Positions 54,243 through 63,751 are shown, counted from the first letter of the stretch. The stretch is 64,000 bases of DNA from Inediibacterium massiliense (GCF_001282725.1 NZ_LN876587.1:739695-803694); one strand, 5' to 3'. Notes: generated from the letters alone by a model not told the origin. A program made the numbers and translations.

Positions 54243-55271
54243 ATGAAACATAATATTTGTGTACTTGGAGCTGGAAGTTGGGGAACAGCTTTAGCTATTT
54301 CTCTTTCTAAAAAGGGACATGATGTAAATTTATGGATGAGAAATAAAGAACAATTTGAACAAATGCAAAAAACGAGAGAGAATATAAAGTATTTATCAGG
54401 AGTACTTTTACCAGAAAATATACATCTATTTTCTGATATTCATGAAGCAGTAAAAGATACCCAAGTCATTTTACTTACTGTATCATCTCAAGCTGTTAGA
54501 AAAGTAATTGGTCAATGCAAAGAAATTATTTCTAGTGATCAAATTATTGTCAACGCAGCAAAGGGTCTTGAAAATAATACATTACTTAGAATTTCTCAAG
54601 TAGTAGAACAGGAATTACCCAAAAATTCATTTGCTGTTTTATCAGGACCTTCTCATGCAGAAGAGGTATGTAGGGATATGCCCACTACGTTAGTAGTTGC
54701 ATCCAAGTCAAAAAAAGTTGCTGAGTATATACAAGATATATTTATTTCTCCAAAGCTTAGAATATATACAAATCCAGATGTGGTAGGAGTAGAACTAGGA
54801 GGAGCTCTTAAAAATGTCATTGCATTAGGGGCTGGGGTGTCAGATGGCTTAGGGTTTGGAGATAATGCAAAAGCTGCACTTATGACAAGAGGAATTACAG
54901 AAATAGCAAGACTTGGGTCAGCTATGGGAGCAGATATGAGTACCTTTGCAGGACTTACAGGTATTGGAGATTTGATTGTAACTTGTACGAGTATGCATAG
55001 TAGAAATAGAAGATGTGGAATTAAAATTGGAGAAGGAAAAAAGCTAGAAGAAGCCATTGAATCTATAGGTATGGTTGTAGAGGGAGTGGTAACTACAAAG
55101 GTGGCTTATGAACTTTCTAAAAAATATAATATAGATATGCCTATTACTTCTGAAATTTATAATATTTTATATCATAACCATAATGTAAAAGAAGCTGTAG
55201 TCAATCTTATGATGAGAAGTAGGACTCATGAAATTGAAGAAGTAGTTGCAAATGAAAAATTTAATTGGTAA
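54243..55271 (+). CDS. gpsA: NAD(P)H-dependent glycerol-3-phosphate dehydrogenase
   Basis: 342 residues. Rossmann start [60 protein letters not shown] with the catalytic Lys, and [10 protein letters not shown]. Makes sn-glycerol 3-phosphate for PlsY. Confidence 0.97.
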   Translation: MKHNICVLGAGSWGTALAISLSKKGHDVNLWMRNKEQFEQMQKTRENIKYLSGVLLPENIHLFSDIHEAVKDTQVILLTVSSQAVRKVIGQCKEIISSDQIIVNAAKGLENNTLLRISQVVEQELPKNSFAVLSGPSHAEEVCRDMPTTLVVASKSKKVAEYIQDIFISPKLRIYTNPDVVGVELGGALKNVIALGAGVSDGLGFGDNAKAALMTRGITEIARLGSAMGADMSTFAGLTGIGDLIVTCTSMHSRNRRCGIKIGEGKKLEEAIESIGMVVEGVVTTKVAYELSKKYNIDMPITSEIYNILYHNHNVKEAVVNLMMRSRTHEIEEVVANEKFNW

Positions 55272-55298
55272 AGATAGCCTTAGGCTATCTTTTTTTTA
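55270..55298 (+). terminator. Rho-independent terminator after gpsA
   Basis: AAAGATAGCC / GGCTATCTTT with a two-base centre (TA shared), followed by T7. Confidence 0.9.
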
Positions 55299-55299
55299 G

Positions 55300-55328
55300 T
55301 CATAATGTTTATAAAGAGGTCATATATA
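55300..55328 (+). promoter_or_regulatory. Possible sigma-E promoter of spoIVA
   Basis: TCATAAT, 14-base spacer, CATATATA; compare the sigma-E pattern (ATATT-like, 14 bp, CATACA-T). Partial match; spoIVA is a sigma-E gene in Bacillus. Confidence 0.3.
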
Positions 55329-55472
55329 TATACTGTTAGTACAATTATTAAATAAAACTATAATAATGATCAGTAGATCAAATTGTAATTTTTTATGTAT
55401 TAAAAAAGCTTACTTATGATGTTTGTAAAGAAAGGTTTTTTATAAATATTTTTAAATAAAGGAGTGAACGGA

Positions 55473-56951
55473 ATGGAGAAATTCGATATATATAATGACA
55501 TTGCTGAAAGAACACAAGGAGATATTTATATAGGAGTTGTAGGTCCAGTTCGAACAGGAAAATCTACTTTCATCAAAAGATTTATGGAATTACTAGTATT
55601 ACCCAATATTGAAAATGCATATAGAAAAGAAAGAGCCACAGATGAATTGCCACAAAGCGGAGCAGGAAAAACAATTATGACTACAGAACCTAAATTTGTA
55701 CCTAATGAAGCTATTGAGCTAACATTAAAAGATCATGCAAAATTTAAAGTCAGGTTAGTAGATTGTGTAGGATATTTAGTAAAGGGAGCCATTGGCCATG
55801 AAGAGAATGGAAAGCCTAGAATGGTAACTACTCCTTGGTATGAAAAGGAAATTCCTTTTGAAGAAGCTGCAGAAATAGGCACAAGAAAAGTTATTAAGGA
55901 TCATTCTACGATAGGACTGGTAATTACAACAGATGGAAGCGTGACAGATCTTGAAAGGGCAAGCTATATACAAGCAGAAGAGAGAGTCATAAAAGAGCTA
56001 AAAGAGATTGAAAAGCCTTTTGTTTTAGTTTTAAATTCAATTCAACCCTATGCAGAAGAAACTTTAGTATTAAAAGAAGAATTAGAAAAAAAATATAATG
56101 TACCAGTAGTGGTTACAGATTGTGCAAAAATGGAGATAGAAGATATTAATCAAATATTAGAGAATGTATTATTTGAGTTTCCAATTAAAGAAATTAATAT
56201 TCATCTTCCTGGATGGGTAGAAGGATTAGATATGACCCATTGGTTAAAGGATAAAATCATTTATGCAGTAAAAGAATGGAGTCAAGAAGTTAAAAAAATT
56301 AATCATATTAGAAGTTATGTAGAAAAATTTATAGATATGGAAGTTGTATCTGAAGTAAGTTTAAGTGATATTTCATTAGGAGAAGGAATTGCCCATATTC
56401 AAATGAAAATGAAAGATGGACTTTTTTATAATATATTGCAAGAAATTACAGGATATAAAATAGAAGGAGATCATCAAATACTAGGACTCATTAAAGAATT
56501 TTCTAGAGCGAAAAAGGAATATGATAGAGTAGAAGAAGCATTAAATAATGTAAAAGAAACAGGGTATGGACTAGTAGCTCCTACTCTTGAAGAATTAGAG
56601 CTTCAAGAACCTGAAATCTTCAAACATGGAAATAGATTTGGTGTAAAATTAAGAGCCAATGCTCCATCCCTACATTTAATTAGAACAGATATAAAGACAG
56701 AAGTATCTCCTATTGTAGGAACAGAAAAAGAAAGTGAAGAATTATTAAAATATCTTTTAGATGAATTTCAATCAGATCCTAAAAAAATATGGCAGACGAA
56801 TATGTTTGGAAAGTCTCTTCATGATATGGTGAAAGAGCAAATGCAAAATAAATTGTTTACTATGCCAGAGGATACAAGAGTGAAAATGCAAAGAACATTG
56901 CAAAAAATTGTTAATGATGGTAGTGGTGGATTGATTTGTATCATTTTATAA
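55473..56951 (+). CDS. spoIVA: Stage IV sporulation ATPase SpoIVA
   Basis: 492 residues, the exact usual length. It opens EKFDIYNDIAERTQGDIYIG, with Walker A GPVRTGKSTFIKRFME at 24-39 and LPQSGAGKTIMTTEPKFVP after it. SpoIVA polymerises with ATP hydrolysis on the forespore and forms the base of the spore coat. ATG 55473 follows AAAGGAG; the GTG at 55464 overlaps that site. Confidence 0.97.
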   Translation: MEKFDIYNDIAERTQGDIYIGVVGPVRTGKSTFIKRFMELLVLPNIENAYRKERATDELPQSGAGKTIMTTEPKFVPNEAIELTLKDHAKFKVRLVDCVGYLVKGAIGHEENGKPRMVTTPWYEKEIPFEEAAEIGTRKVIKDHSTIGLVITTDGSVTDLERASYIQAEERVIKELKEIEKPFVLVLNSIQPYAEETLVLKEELEKKYNVPVVVTDCAKMEIEDINQILENVLFEFPIKEINIHLPGWVEGLDMTHWLKDKIIYAVKEWSQEVKKINHIRSYVEKFIDMEVVSEVSLSDISLGEGIAHIQMKMKDGLFYNILQEITGYKIEGDHQILGLIKEFSRAKKEYDRVEEALNNVKETGYGLVAPTLEELELQEPEIFKHGNRFGVKLRANAPSLHLIRTDIKTEVSPIVGTEKESEELLKYLLDEFQSDPKKIWQTNMFGKSLHDMVKEQMQNKLFTMPEDTRVKMQRTLQKIVNDGSGGLICIIL

Positions 56952-56959
56952 AATAAATA

Positions 56960-57000
56960 TTCAATAAAAGAGTTAGCAAAAATCTAACTCTTTTATTGAA
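56960..57000 (+). terminator. Rho-independent terminator after spoIVA
   Basis: A perfect 17-bp stem (56960-56976 with 56984-57000; left arm TTCAATAAAAGAGTTAG) around CAAAAAT, with T-rich right arm. Confidence 0.85.
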
Positions 57001-57017
57001 TTCATATTAGAAATGAC

Positions 57018-57046
57018 TTGAAATTTATGGATATATATTTTATAAT
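57018..57046 (+). promoter_or_regulatory. Sigma-A promoter for tRNA-Pro
   Basis: TTGAAA, 17-base spacer, TATAAT, 36 bases before the tRNA. Confidence 0.75.
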
Positions 57047-57082
57047 AATATTTAAATGAAAAATCAGTTGCTTATGAGCTAT

Positions 57083-57159
57083 CTGGGTGTGGCGCAGTTT
57101 GGTAGCGCGCTAGAATGGGGTTCTAGAGGCCGGGAGTTCAAGTCTCCCCACTCAGACCA
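57083..57159 (+). tRNA. tRNA-Pro (anticodon GGG), CCA encoded
   Basis: 77 nt cloverleaf: acceptor CTGGGTG / CACTCAG (one G-U), D arm GCGC / GCGC with TTTGGTA loop, anticodon stem CTAGA / TCTAG with loop ATGGGGT (anticodon GGG), T arm GGGAG / CTCCC with TTCAAGT, discriminator A and genomic CCA. Confidence 0.96.
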
Positions 57160-57165
57160 AATAGG

Positions 57166-57194
57166 AAAGTAGGTATGAAAGTATTTACTTTTTT
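57166..57194 (+). terminator. Possible terminator after tRNA-Pro
   Basis: AAAGTA / TACTTT with a long loop and T6. Weak stem. Confidence 0.4.
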
Positions 57195-57251
57195 GACAGC
57201 CGATTTATTACACTATTGTTAAAATAGTAGAATAGATCGGCTTTGTTGATG

Positions 57252-57280
57252 TTGACTAAAAAATAGTATACAAGTAAAAT
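57252..57280 (+). promoter_or_regulatory. Sigma-A promoter for the unknown membrane protein gene
   Basis: TTGACT, 17-base spacer, TAAAAT, 43 bases before the start codon. Confidence 0.6.
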
Positions 57281-57323
57281 AGATACAGTAAAATGAATAT
57301 ATTGAAATTTAAGGAGAAGGATT

Positions 57324-57707
57324 ATGTGGATGTATCTAATGAATATCCTATGGGCTATTTTTATTATATTTTTTTTAGGTTATATTTTTACTATATTAAA
57401 AGAAAAATATTATTTATGGAATCATTTTATTTTTATAGATAGCAAAGCCATCTCACAAGAGCATATTGATGAAGTAGAAACAAGATATTTTAAGATTGGG
57501 AAAATAAGAATTATGGCAGGAGATGAAATGAAAATTTATTTTCATAATAAAAATGTAACCAAAGGAATTATAGTGGGAGCAAAATTAAAGGATAATCGTT
57601 TGCTTATTGTGAATCCTAAAGATGAAGTTGAATTTGTAAATGTAGATGAAATTAAAGATATAAAAATTATTAGTCGGTATGGAAAATTTTTTAATTTCTT
57701 TGAGTAA
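57324..57707 (+). CDS. Unknown single-pass membrane protein
   Basis: 127 residues: one N-terminal membrane helix (about 5-24), then a soluble part with alternating strands (RIMAGDEMKIYFHNKNVTKG, LLIVNPKDEVEFVNVDEIKD). No family recognised. It has its own promoter and AAGGAGAAGG site, and stands between tRNA-Pro and the HlyD-like gene. Confidence 0.65.
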   Translation: MWMYLMNILWAIFIIFFLGYIFTILKEKYYLWNHFIFIDSKAISQEHIDEVETRYFKIGKIRIMAGDEMKIYFHNKNVTKGIIVGAKLKDNRLLIVNPKDEVEFVNVDEIKDIKIISRYGKFFNFFE

Positions 57708-57842
57708 CAAGTACGTGAAAGTAATAATTTTCCAATGTAAAGTAGGACTATAAAACTAATTTTAATAAATATAAATAATATGCAGGAAAATCAACAAAAG
57801 TGAAGAATTATTTAAATAAAAGAAAGCGTGCAGGTGAAGGAA

Positions 57843-59105
57843 GTGAAAAAAAAGACTCAGAAGAAAAGAAAAAAGAATAAGTTAAGAACTTTTTTTCTTG
57901 GCATTATTATTTTATATTTAATGATTAAATTTTTGCCTATGATGTGGTCTATGACAAAAGAAACAAGTATTGCTGAATATGGAACTATTCAAATTATAGA
58001 TCAACTCTCCTGCTATATCATTAGAGATGAAAGGCTTGTAAAGAGTTCTGTAGAGGGAGATATAAAATATTTTGCACAAGAAGGAGAAAAAGTTGAGAAA
58101 GGTTATAGAATTGCAGAAATTTATAAAGATACAGTAGATTATACTACAAGGAGAAAGTTAGAAGTTGTCAATCAAAGAATTGATAATATTAAAAATGATG
58201 AAAATGATTTATTTCAAAGCGATGTAACAAAAATTAATCAAGATATTCAAGAAATTATTAAATCTATTCAAGAATGTAAGGAAAAAAATGATTTGCTTAA
58301 AATTGAACAATTAAAAAAAGAATTAGATACAAAAGTAGAGAAGATGAAAATTATTTCAGGAGATAAAAGCTTTGCAGGAAAAAATTTAGAGACATTGACA
58401 GCAGAACAAGAACAATTAGAAGAAAAAATAAATGCTTCTGTTTTAAGAATGAAAAGTCCAATATCTGGAATAATTAGCTATAATATAGATGGATATGAGG
58501 GTGTATTGACTCCTCAGAATATGACTACTATAGAATTAAATAAATTAAAAGATATCAAAAGTGAAGTAACAGATTTGAAAGTAGAAAAGGTGATTCAAAA
58601 TCAGCCATTATTTAAAGTAGTCAATAATAATTTATGGTATATGATTACCTATGTAGACGAGGAGCAGTTAGAAAATTATAAAGAAGGAAAAACAGTAACC
58701 TTTAAATTCTCTAGTGGGGAAGTAAAAGGAAAAGTATGTCGTATTATAGAAAATAAAAAAAAGAGTATGATTGTATTTCAAATAGATCAATATGCTGAAA
58801 AATTTTTTAATACAAGAAAAGTTGATTTAGATGTGATTGCCATCAACTATGAGGGATTAAAGCTTTATAAAGATAGTTTGATACAAAAAGATGGAAAACA
58901 AGGAGTTTATGTTTTAGATATTAATAGATATGCAAAATTTAAGCCAGTAAAAGTGATTGGTTATGATGAAGATTATGTAATTATTCAAAATAATATTTTT
59001 TATGAAAAAGAAGGAGAAGAAATAAAAGCTGTATCCACTGTAAAATTATATGATGAAGTAGCTAGAAATGCTTCCAAAGTAAAGGAAGGTCAAATGATTT
59101 ATTAA
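57843..59105 (+). CDS. HlyD-like membrane-fusion/adaptor protein
   Basis: About 420 residues. Very basic start, one membrane helix (about 17-36), a split barrel-sandwich (VEGDIKYFAQEGEKVEKGYR early, RMKSPISGIISYNIDGYEG later) with a coiled coil between (about 95-195), then a beta-barrel region. This is the HlyD/RND-adaptor plan in Gram-positive form. No ABC or MFS exporter is next to it. It lies 16 bases before yggS and may be co-transcribed with the sepF group. GTG 57843 fits AGGTGA five bases upstream; GTGs at 57828 and 57834 are alternatives. Confidence 0.8.
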   Translation: MKKKTQKKRKKNKLRTFFLGIIILYLMIKFLPMMWSMTKETSIAEYGTIQIIDQLSCYIIRDERLVKSSVEGDIKYFAQEGEKVEKGYRIAEIYKDTVDYTTRRKLEVVNQRIDNIKNDENDLFQSDVTKINQDIQEIIKSIQECKEKNDLLKIEQLKKELDTKVEKMKIISGDKSFAGKNLETLTAEQEQLEEKINASVLRMKSPISGIISYNIDGYEGVLTPQNMTTIELNKLKDIKSEVTDLKVEKVIQNQPLFKVVNNNLWYMITYVDEEQLENYKEGKTVTFKFSSGEVKGKVCRIIENKKKSMIVFQIDQYAEKFFNTRKVDLDVIAINYEGLKLYKDSLIQKDGKQGVYVLDINRYAKFKPVKVIGYDEDYVIIQNNIFYEKEGEEIKAVSTVKLYDEVARNASKVKEGQMIY

Positions 59106-59121
59106 ATGGAGGGAATATATA

Positions 59122-59814
59122 ATGTCTATTGAGGAAAATATTATACATATTAGACAAGAAATTCATAAGGCTTGTGAAAAATCTAACAGAAATCCAGAGG
59201 AAGTAAAACTCATTGCTGTTACAAAGACAGTAGATAGTTCTAAAATCAATGAAGCAATTGCACAAGGAATAGAAGATGTAGGAGAGAATAAAGTTCAAGA
59301 AATTATCAACAAATATGATCAAGTATCCCCAGTTTCTTTTCATATGATTGGTCATTTACAAACGAATAAAGTGAAATATATTATAGATAAGGTAAAACTT
59401 ATTCATTCATTAGATAGAATCAGTTTGGCAAAGGAAATTGACAAAAGAGCAAAACAAAATAATAAAGTTATGGATGTACTGGTTCAAATTAATGTGGCAA
59501 AAGAAGATACTAAATTTGGTATGTATAAAGAAGAGGTATATGATTTTTTAGAACAAATAAAATGTTTTGAGAATATAAAGGTGAAAGGGTTGATGACGAT
59601 TGCTCCTTATGAGGAAGATCCTGAGGAGGTAAGAAAATATTTTAAAGAACTTAAAGAAATATTTGAAGAAATTAAGACAAAAGATTTTTCTCATGTAGAA
59701 ATGAAATATTTATCCATGGGAATGACAAATGATTTTCAAATTGCCATTGAAGAGGGCGCTAATTTCATCCGAGTAGGAACTGGAATTTTTGGAAAAAGAA
59801 ATTATAATCAATAG
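59122..59814 (+). CDS. ylmE: PLP homeostasis protein (YggS/YlmE)
   Basis: 230 residues. PLP lysine in LIAVTKTVDSSKINEAI near residue 35, FHMIGHLQTNKVKYI, KGLMTIAPYEEDPEEVRKYF and LSMGMTNDFQIAIEEGANFI with RVGTGIFG. Binds PLP without known catalysis and keeps B6 and amino acid pools in balance. First gene of the ylmE-sepF-ylmG-ylmH-divIVA order known from Bacillus. Confidence 0.95.
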   Translation: MSIEENIIHIRQEIHKACEKSNRNPEEVKLIAVTKTVDSSKINEAIAQGIEDVGENKVQEIINKYDQVSPVSFHMIGHLQTNKVKYIIDKVKLIHSLDRISLAKEIDKRAKQNNKVMDVLVQINVAKEDTKFGMYKEEVYDFLEQIKCFENIKVKGLMTIAPYEEDPEEVRKYFKELKEIFEEIKTKDFSHVEMKYLSMGMTNDFQIAIEEGANFIRVGTGIFGKRNYNQ

Positions 59815-59828
59815 AGAGGAGATATGAT

Positions 59829-60269
59829 ATGAGTAAATTAGTTGAAAAGGTAAAATATTTTATGGGTTTAGATGATTATGAAGAAGAGGAAGAAGAAGTA
59901 ATGGAAACTACTGTTGAAGAAGAAGAAGATAATATTACACCTTTCCCTACTAAAAGAAATAGAATTGTTAATATACATACAACGACTCAAATGAAAGTAG
60001 TACTTTACGAACCTACTGATTTTGAAGAGTCTCAAAGTATTGTTGATAATCTAAAAAACAGAAAGCCTGTAGTGGTCAATTTAGAAAATTTAGATTCAGA
60101 ATTAGCAAAAAAAATATTTGATTTTGTAAATGGAGCAGTCTATGCACTTGATGGAAGTATTCAAAAAGTTTCAAAGGGTATTTTTATTTTAGCTCCTAGC
60201 AATGTAGATATATCTGCCAATATTAATGAAGAAATAAAAAATAAAGCTTTATTTCCATGGAGTAAATAG
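59829..60269 (+). CDS. sepF: Cell division protein SepF
   Basis: 146 residues. N-terminal amphipathic membrane-binding helix (KLVEKVKYFMG), acidic linker (EEEEEEV), then the SepF core with VVLYEPTDFEESQSIVDNLK, RKPVVVNLENLDSELAKKIF and DFVNGAVYALDGSIQKVSKG. SepF links FtsZ tails to the membrane; since ftsA is not in the dcw cluster, it is probably the main anchor. Confidence 0.97.
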   Translation: MSKLVEKVKYFMGLDDYEEEEEEVMETTVEEEEDNITPFPTKRNRIVNIHTTTQMKVVLYEPTDFEESQSIVDNLKNRKPVVVNLENLDSELAKKIFDFVNGAVYALDGSIQKVSKGIFILAPSNVDISANINEEIKNKALFPWSK

Positions 60270-60287
60270 ACCTTAGGTGGTGAAAAA

Positions 60288-60554
60288 ATGTGGATGATGG
60301 TGCGATCTGTTGAGTATTTTTTTAGAGTATTAAACTTTTTAATTTTAGTAAGAATCTTATTATCTTGGATTCAGCCTCATGGATATGGAACCATTACAAA
60401 AGTTATTTATCAATTAACTGAGCCTATATTAGCACCTTTTAGAAAATTACTTCAAAATTTTAATATAGGAATGGGAATGATAGATATATCTCCTATTTTA
60501 GCTGTATTATTTTTAGACCTTATTAGAAAAGTTATTCTTAGCTTACTTTATTAG
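60288..60554 (+). CDS. ylmG: YggT-family membrane protein (YlmG)
   Basis: 88 residues, two membrane helices (about 10-28 and 65-85) joined by the family loop WIQPHGYGTITKVIYQLTEP and LAPFRKLLQ. Function unknown; conserved next to sepF. Confidence 0.93.
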   Translation: MWMMVRSVEYFFRVLNFLILVRILLSWIQPHGYGTITKVIYQLTEPILAPFRKLLQNFNIGMGMIDISPILAVLFLDLIRKVILSLLY

Positions 60555-60567
60555 AAAGTGTGATTTT

Positions 60568-61356
60568 TTGATTGACAAAGAAATGATAATCAAACATATA
60601 AAAGATGACGAAGAAAGAAAAGTAGTCATGAAAGTACTTAATAAAATGGAAAGTACATTTAGAGGACATACTATAAAATCTAGCGATTTTTATGATCCGT
60701 ATCAGATTTCTCTCTGTGTTCCTATTTTTCATCATTTTCATGATATTACTTATAAAATATTTGGAGGATATGAAAAAGCAGAGAGAAAAGTAATGATTTT
60801 TTATCCGGAATATTTGACATTAGAAGAAAAAGATTGTCCCATTTGTGCTATTCGGATTTATGGAAAGTTTAGCAAAGAAGATATTAGTCATAGAGATTTT
60901 TTAGGAGCGATTTTAAATTTAGGATTAAAAAGAGAGAAAATAGGAGATATTTTAATTGACGATGGACAAGCCCATGTAATTATATTTAAAGAATTATATG
61001 AGTATATTCAAATGAATTTGGAGAAAATATCTAAGTATAAAGTAAATGTAGAGCTTATTCCTTTTTCTAATATCATAGATATAGAAGAAAAAGTGGAGTG
61101 GATACATACTACAGTGGCTTCTCTAAGGCTAGATAGTATTTTAAGTGCAGGATTTAAAGAATCAAGAAGTTCCATAGGAAAAAATATTCAATATGATAAA
61201 GTGAAGGTGAATTTCAAGCCTGTCAATCAGTCCTCATATATTTTAAAACAAGGGGATTTGATTTCGGTAAAGGGAAAGGGCAGGATTATATTAGATCAAA
61301 TTGAAAATAAGACAAAAAAGGACAGATATAGGGTGATCATAAAAAGAATGATCTAG
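60568..61356 (+). CDS. ylmH: S4-domain RNA-binding protein YlmH
   Basis: 262 residues. YlmH core (YPEYLTLEEKDCPICAIRIY, HRDFLGAILNLGLKREKIGD) and C-terminal S4 domain with ASLRLDSILSAGFKESRSSI and QGDLISVKGKGRI. Binds RNA; Bacillus YlmH is reported to help rescue stalled ribosomes. TTG start at 60568. Confidence 0.93.
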   Translation: MIDKEMIIKHIKDDEERKVVMKVLNKMESTFRGHTIKSSDFYDPYQISLCVPIFHHFHDITYKIFGGYEKAERKVMIFYPEYLTLEEKDCPICAIRIYGKFSKEDISHRDFLGAILNLGLKREKIGDILIDDGQAHVIIFKELYEYIQMNLEKISKYKVNVELIPFSNIIDIEEKVEWIHTTVASLRLDSILSAGFKESRSSIGKNIQYDKVKVNFKPVNQSSYILKQGDLISVKGKGRIILDQIENKTKKDRYRVIIKRMI

Positions 61357-61369
61357 AGGAGAGGATAAC

Positions 61370-61840
61370 ATGATTACACCACTTGAAATTCAAAATAAAG
61401 AGTTTAAAAAAGTATTAAGAGGCTATAAAGAAAGTGAAGTAGATGAATTTTTAGACCAAGTGATTATGGATTATGAAAATTTATACAAAGAGAATATTGA
61501 ATTAAAAGATAAAATTGTTCTTTTAAATGATCAAGTGAATAAATATGAAAATTTAGAAAAAACTCTTAACAATACATTAGTTTTTGCACAGAGTACAGCT
61601 GAAGAAGTAGCTCAAAATGCACAAAAAAAAGCAGAGTTAATTATAGAAGAAGCACAAAGTAAAGCTACTAGAATTATAAAAAATGCAGAAGATGAAATAA
61701 TAAAAATTCAAAGAGAATATGAACAAGGGAAAAAGCAGTTGCAAATTTTTAAAACTAGATTTAAGACGCTTTTAGAAGCACAGCTTGAAACCATTGATAG
61801 AGAGTCAGAAGAACTTGTAGAAGAAACTGAATCCATATAA
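61370..61840 (+). CDS. divIVA: Pole/septum organiser DivIVA
   Basis: 156 residues. N-terminal membrane-curvature domain TPLEIQNKEFKKVLRGYKES, EVDEFLDQVIMDYENLYKEN, then coiled coil to the end. Recruits Min and chromosome-anchoring proteins at curved membrane. Behind GGAGAGG; last gene of the ylm group, followed by a hairpin terminator. Confidence 0.95.
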   Translation: MITPLEIQNKEFKKVLRGYKESEVDEFLDQVIMDYENLYKENIELKDKIVLLNDQVNKYENLEKTLNNTLVFAQSTAEEVAQNAQKKAELIIEEAQSKATRIIKNAEDEIIKIQREYEQGKKQLQIFKTRFKTLLEAQLETIDRESEELVEETESI

Positions 61841-61843
61841 TTG

Positions 61844-61878
61844 AAAATTCTCGTTTACGGCGAGGATTTTATTTTTTG
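61844..61878 (+). terminator. Rho-independent terminator after divIVA
   Basis: AAAATTCTCG / CGAGGATTTT (one G-U) with loop TTTACGG, then ATTTTTT. Confidence 0.85.
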
Positions 61879-61903
61879 ATATATGATATGAAAAATAAAA
61901 TCC

Positions 61904-61931
61904 TTGAAAAGGATTTGATCTTAAGTATAAT
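61904..61931 (+). promoter_or_regulatory. Sigma-A promoter for mtnN
   Basis: TTGAAA, 16-base spacer, TATAAT, 52 bases before the start. Confidence 0.6.
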
Positions 61932-61982
61932 AAAGAAAGAATTGATAAAGTTTTTTAAAATAAGATATAGGGAGGAAATATA

Positions 61983-62681
61983 ATGAATACTATAGGAATT
62001 ATAGGAGCAATGGATGAGGAAATTGAAATTTTAAAAGATAAAATGGAATTAAAAGAAGAAACTGTATTTGCAGGAATGAAATTTTATAAAGGAAACTTAG
62101 AAAATAAAGAAATTGTTTTAGTAAGAAGTGGAATTGGAAAAGTGAATGCAGCTATTTGTGCACAAATATTGATTAGTAATTTTTCTGTAGATGCTATTAT
62201 GAATACAGGAGTTGCTGGAGCTGTTTTTGAGGAATTAGAAGTAGGAGACATTGTAGTATCAGAAGACGTGATTGAACATGATTTTGATGTGACAGCATTT
62301 GGAGGATATAAACTAGGACAAATTCCTAGAATGGAGGAATACATATTTAAAGCAGATGAGAAATTGATAAAAGCAGCTATAGAAGCACAGAAAAATGAGA
62401 ATTATGAAGTAAAGAGGGGAAGAATAGTATCAGGAGATATATTTGTAGCTTCAAAAGAAAAGAAAGATTTTCTATGGAAAGAATTTAGTGGATATTGTGC
62501 GGAAATGGAAGGAGCTGCAATTGGACATACTTGTTATTTAAGTAATATTCCTTTTTTAATTATTCGTGCCATGTCTGATAAAGCAGATGGAACAGCAGAT
62601 GTAAATTTTAATGAATTTGTTCATACGGCAGCAAGAAATTCTGTTGATATTGTAATACATGTATTAAAAACTATAAGATAG
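61983..62681 (+). CDS. mtnN: 5'-methylthioadenosine/S-adenosylhomocysteine nucleosidase
   Basis: 232 residues. IGIIGAMDEEIEILKDKM with the catalytic Glu near 12, VRSGIGKVNAAICAQILI, VSGDIFVASKEKKDFLWKEF, EMEGAAIGHTCY and the proton-donor Asp in RAMSDKADGTA. Splits adenine from MTA and SAH in the methyl cycle. GGAGG precedes it. Own promoter and terminator. Confidence 0.97.
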   Translation: MNTIGIIGAMDEEIEILKDKMELKEETVFAGMKFYKGNLENKEIVLVRSGIGKVNAAICAQILISNFSVDAIMNTGVAGAVFEELEVGDIVVSEDVIEHDFDVTAFGGYKLGQIPRMEEYIFKADEKLIKAAIEAQKNENYEVKRGRIVSGDIFVASKEKKDFLWKEFSGYCAEMEGAAIGHTCYLSNIPFLIIRAMSDKADGTADVNFNEFVHTAARNSVDIVIHVLKTIR

Positions 62682-62707
62682 AATGTGAAAACATTCTATC
62701 TTTTTTT
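62676..62707 (+). terminator. Rho-independent terminator after mtnN
   Basis: AGATAGAATGT / ACATTCTATCT with GAAA loop, T7. The stop codon lies in the left arm. Confidence 0.92.
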
Positions 62708-62798
62708 GTGGATAGAATAATGAAGAAATTTTTACATATAAGAATCACGAAGAGGGAAAAATAGCATAAAATAATCTTTTTAAAATGAGGGAATAATA

Positions 62799-63077
62799 AT
62801 GGATGATAAAAGATTAATGAAATTTGAAAAAAATATAGAAAAATTAGCAACAGATTTAGAAAAAACGAAAATATGTGAATATGTAAACATCATGAATGAT
62901 TCTAAAAGATTGTTGTATATAAACTTTATAGCAGGTTTAGCAAGAGGATTAGGAACAGCTATAGGACTTACTATATTGGCAGCCGTATTTTTTTATATGC
63001 TAAAGAGTACAGTAGATTTACCTCTTATAGGAAAATATATTGCCCAATTGATTAAAATTATTGAAAATTATAAGTAA
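62799..63077 (+). CDS. DUF5665-family membrane protein
   Basis: 92 residues: coiled start, YVNIMNDSKRLLYINFIAGL, then a membrane helix (about 52-68, GTAIGLTILAAVFFYML) and LPLIGKYIAQLIKIIE. Matches the DUF5665 pattern of spore formers. Function unknown. Confidence 0.85.
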   Translation: MDDKRLMKFEKNIEKLATDLEKTKICEYVNIMNDSKRLLYINFIAGLARGLGTAIGLTILAAVFFYMLKSTVDLPLIGKYIAQLIKIIENYK

Positions 63078-63091
63078 AGGAGGAATTGAGT

Positions 63092-63751
63092 TTGAAAAGG
63101 GAGAAATTAAATTATTATAAAAATAAGTTATTGAATGAAAAAGAAGAAACCATAAAAACTATTGAACGTATGAATGAAAATGAACCCAATGCTTCTTTGC
63201 AGGAATATTATGATGAATTATCTGTATATGACAATCATCCTGCTGATATAGGCACAGAAACTTTTGAAATGGAAATGAATTTTAATCTTAAAAATAATGA
63301 GGAACTATATTTAAAAGAAATTGAAGATGCACTAGATCGAATCCAAAGAGGCACATATGGAAAATGTATAGATTGTGGAGGAGATATTCCAAATGAAAGA
63401 CTTGAAATGCTTCCTACTGCACTACAATGCATGAACTGCCAAAAGGACAAATTAAGTGTAGATTATGAGGTTCGTACAAGACCTGTAGAGGAACAAAATC
63501 TATATCCCCCTTTTGGAAGAACTTATATGGATACAAATGAAGATTATAATGGATTTGATGGGGAAGATGCATGGCAAGCTGTAGCTCGATTTAATAAAAC
63601 AGATGAACATAATATGGCTCTTGATTGGTATGATAACAATATGTATGATGAAAATGTATCAGGAACAGTAGAATATGTGGATCAAATTAGTAATGGTTTT
63701 TATAAAGGACAATTAAAGGACGAAGAAAGAGAAGATATACCTAAAAAGTGA
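63092..63751 (+). CDS. YteA-type TraR/DksA zinc finger protein
   Basis: About 219 residues. Coiled N-terminal part, HPADIGTETFEMEMN, RIQRGTYGKCIDCGGDIP and the second half QCMNCQKDK, giving a four-Cys zinc finger (CxxC ... CxxC) near 110-130; C-terminal acidic extension typical of YteA. TTG 63092 lies eight bases after AAGGAGG; TTG 63086 is too near. Possibly sporulation-linked. Confidence 0.9.
   Translation: MKREKLNYYKNKLLNEKEETIKTIERMNENEPNASLQEYYDELSVYDNHPADIGTETFEMEMNFNLKNNEELYLKEIEDALDRIQRGTYGKCIDCGGDIPNERLEMLPTALQCMNCQKDKLSVDYEVRTRPVEEQNLYPPFGRTYMDTNEDYNGFDGEDAWQAVARFNKTDEHNMALDWYDNNMYDENVSGTVEYVDQISNGFYKGQLKDEEREDIPKK

Noticed and set aside
57083-57159. tRNA-Pro as an integration site
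   Set aside because: No integrase or repeat of the tRNA 3' end was seen nearby; the following genes look chromosomal.
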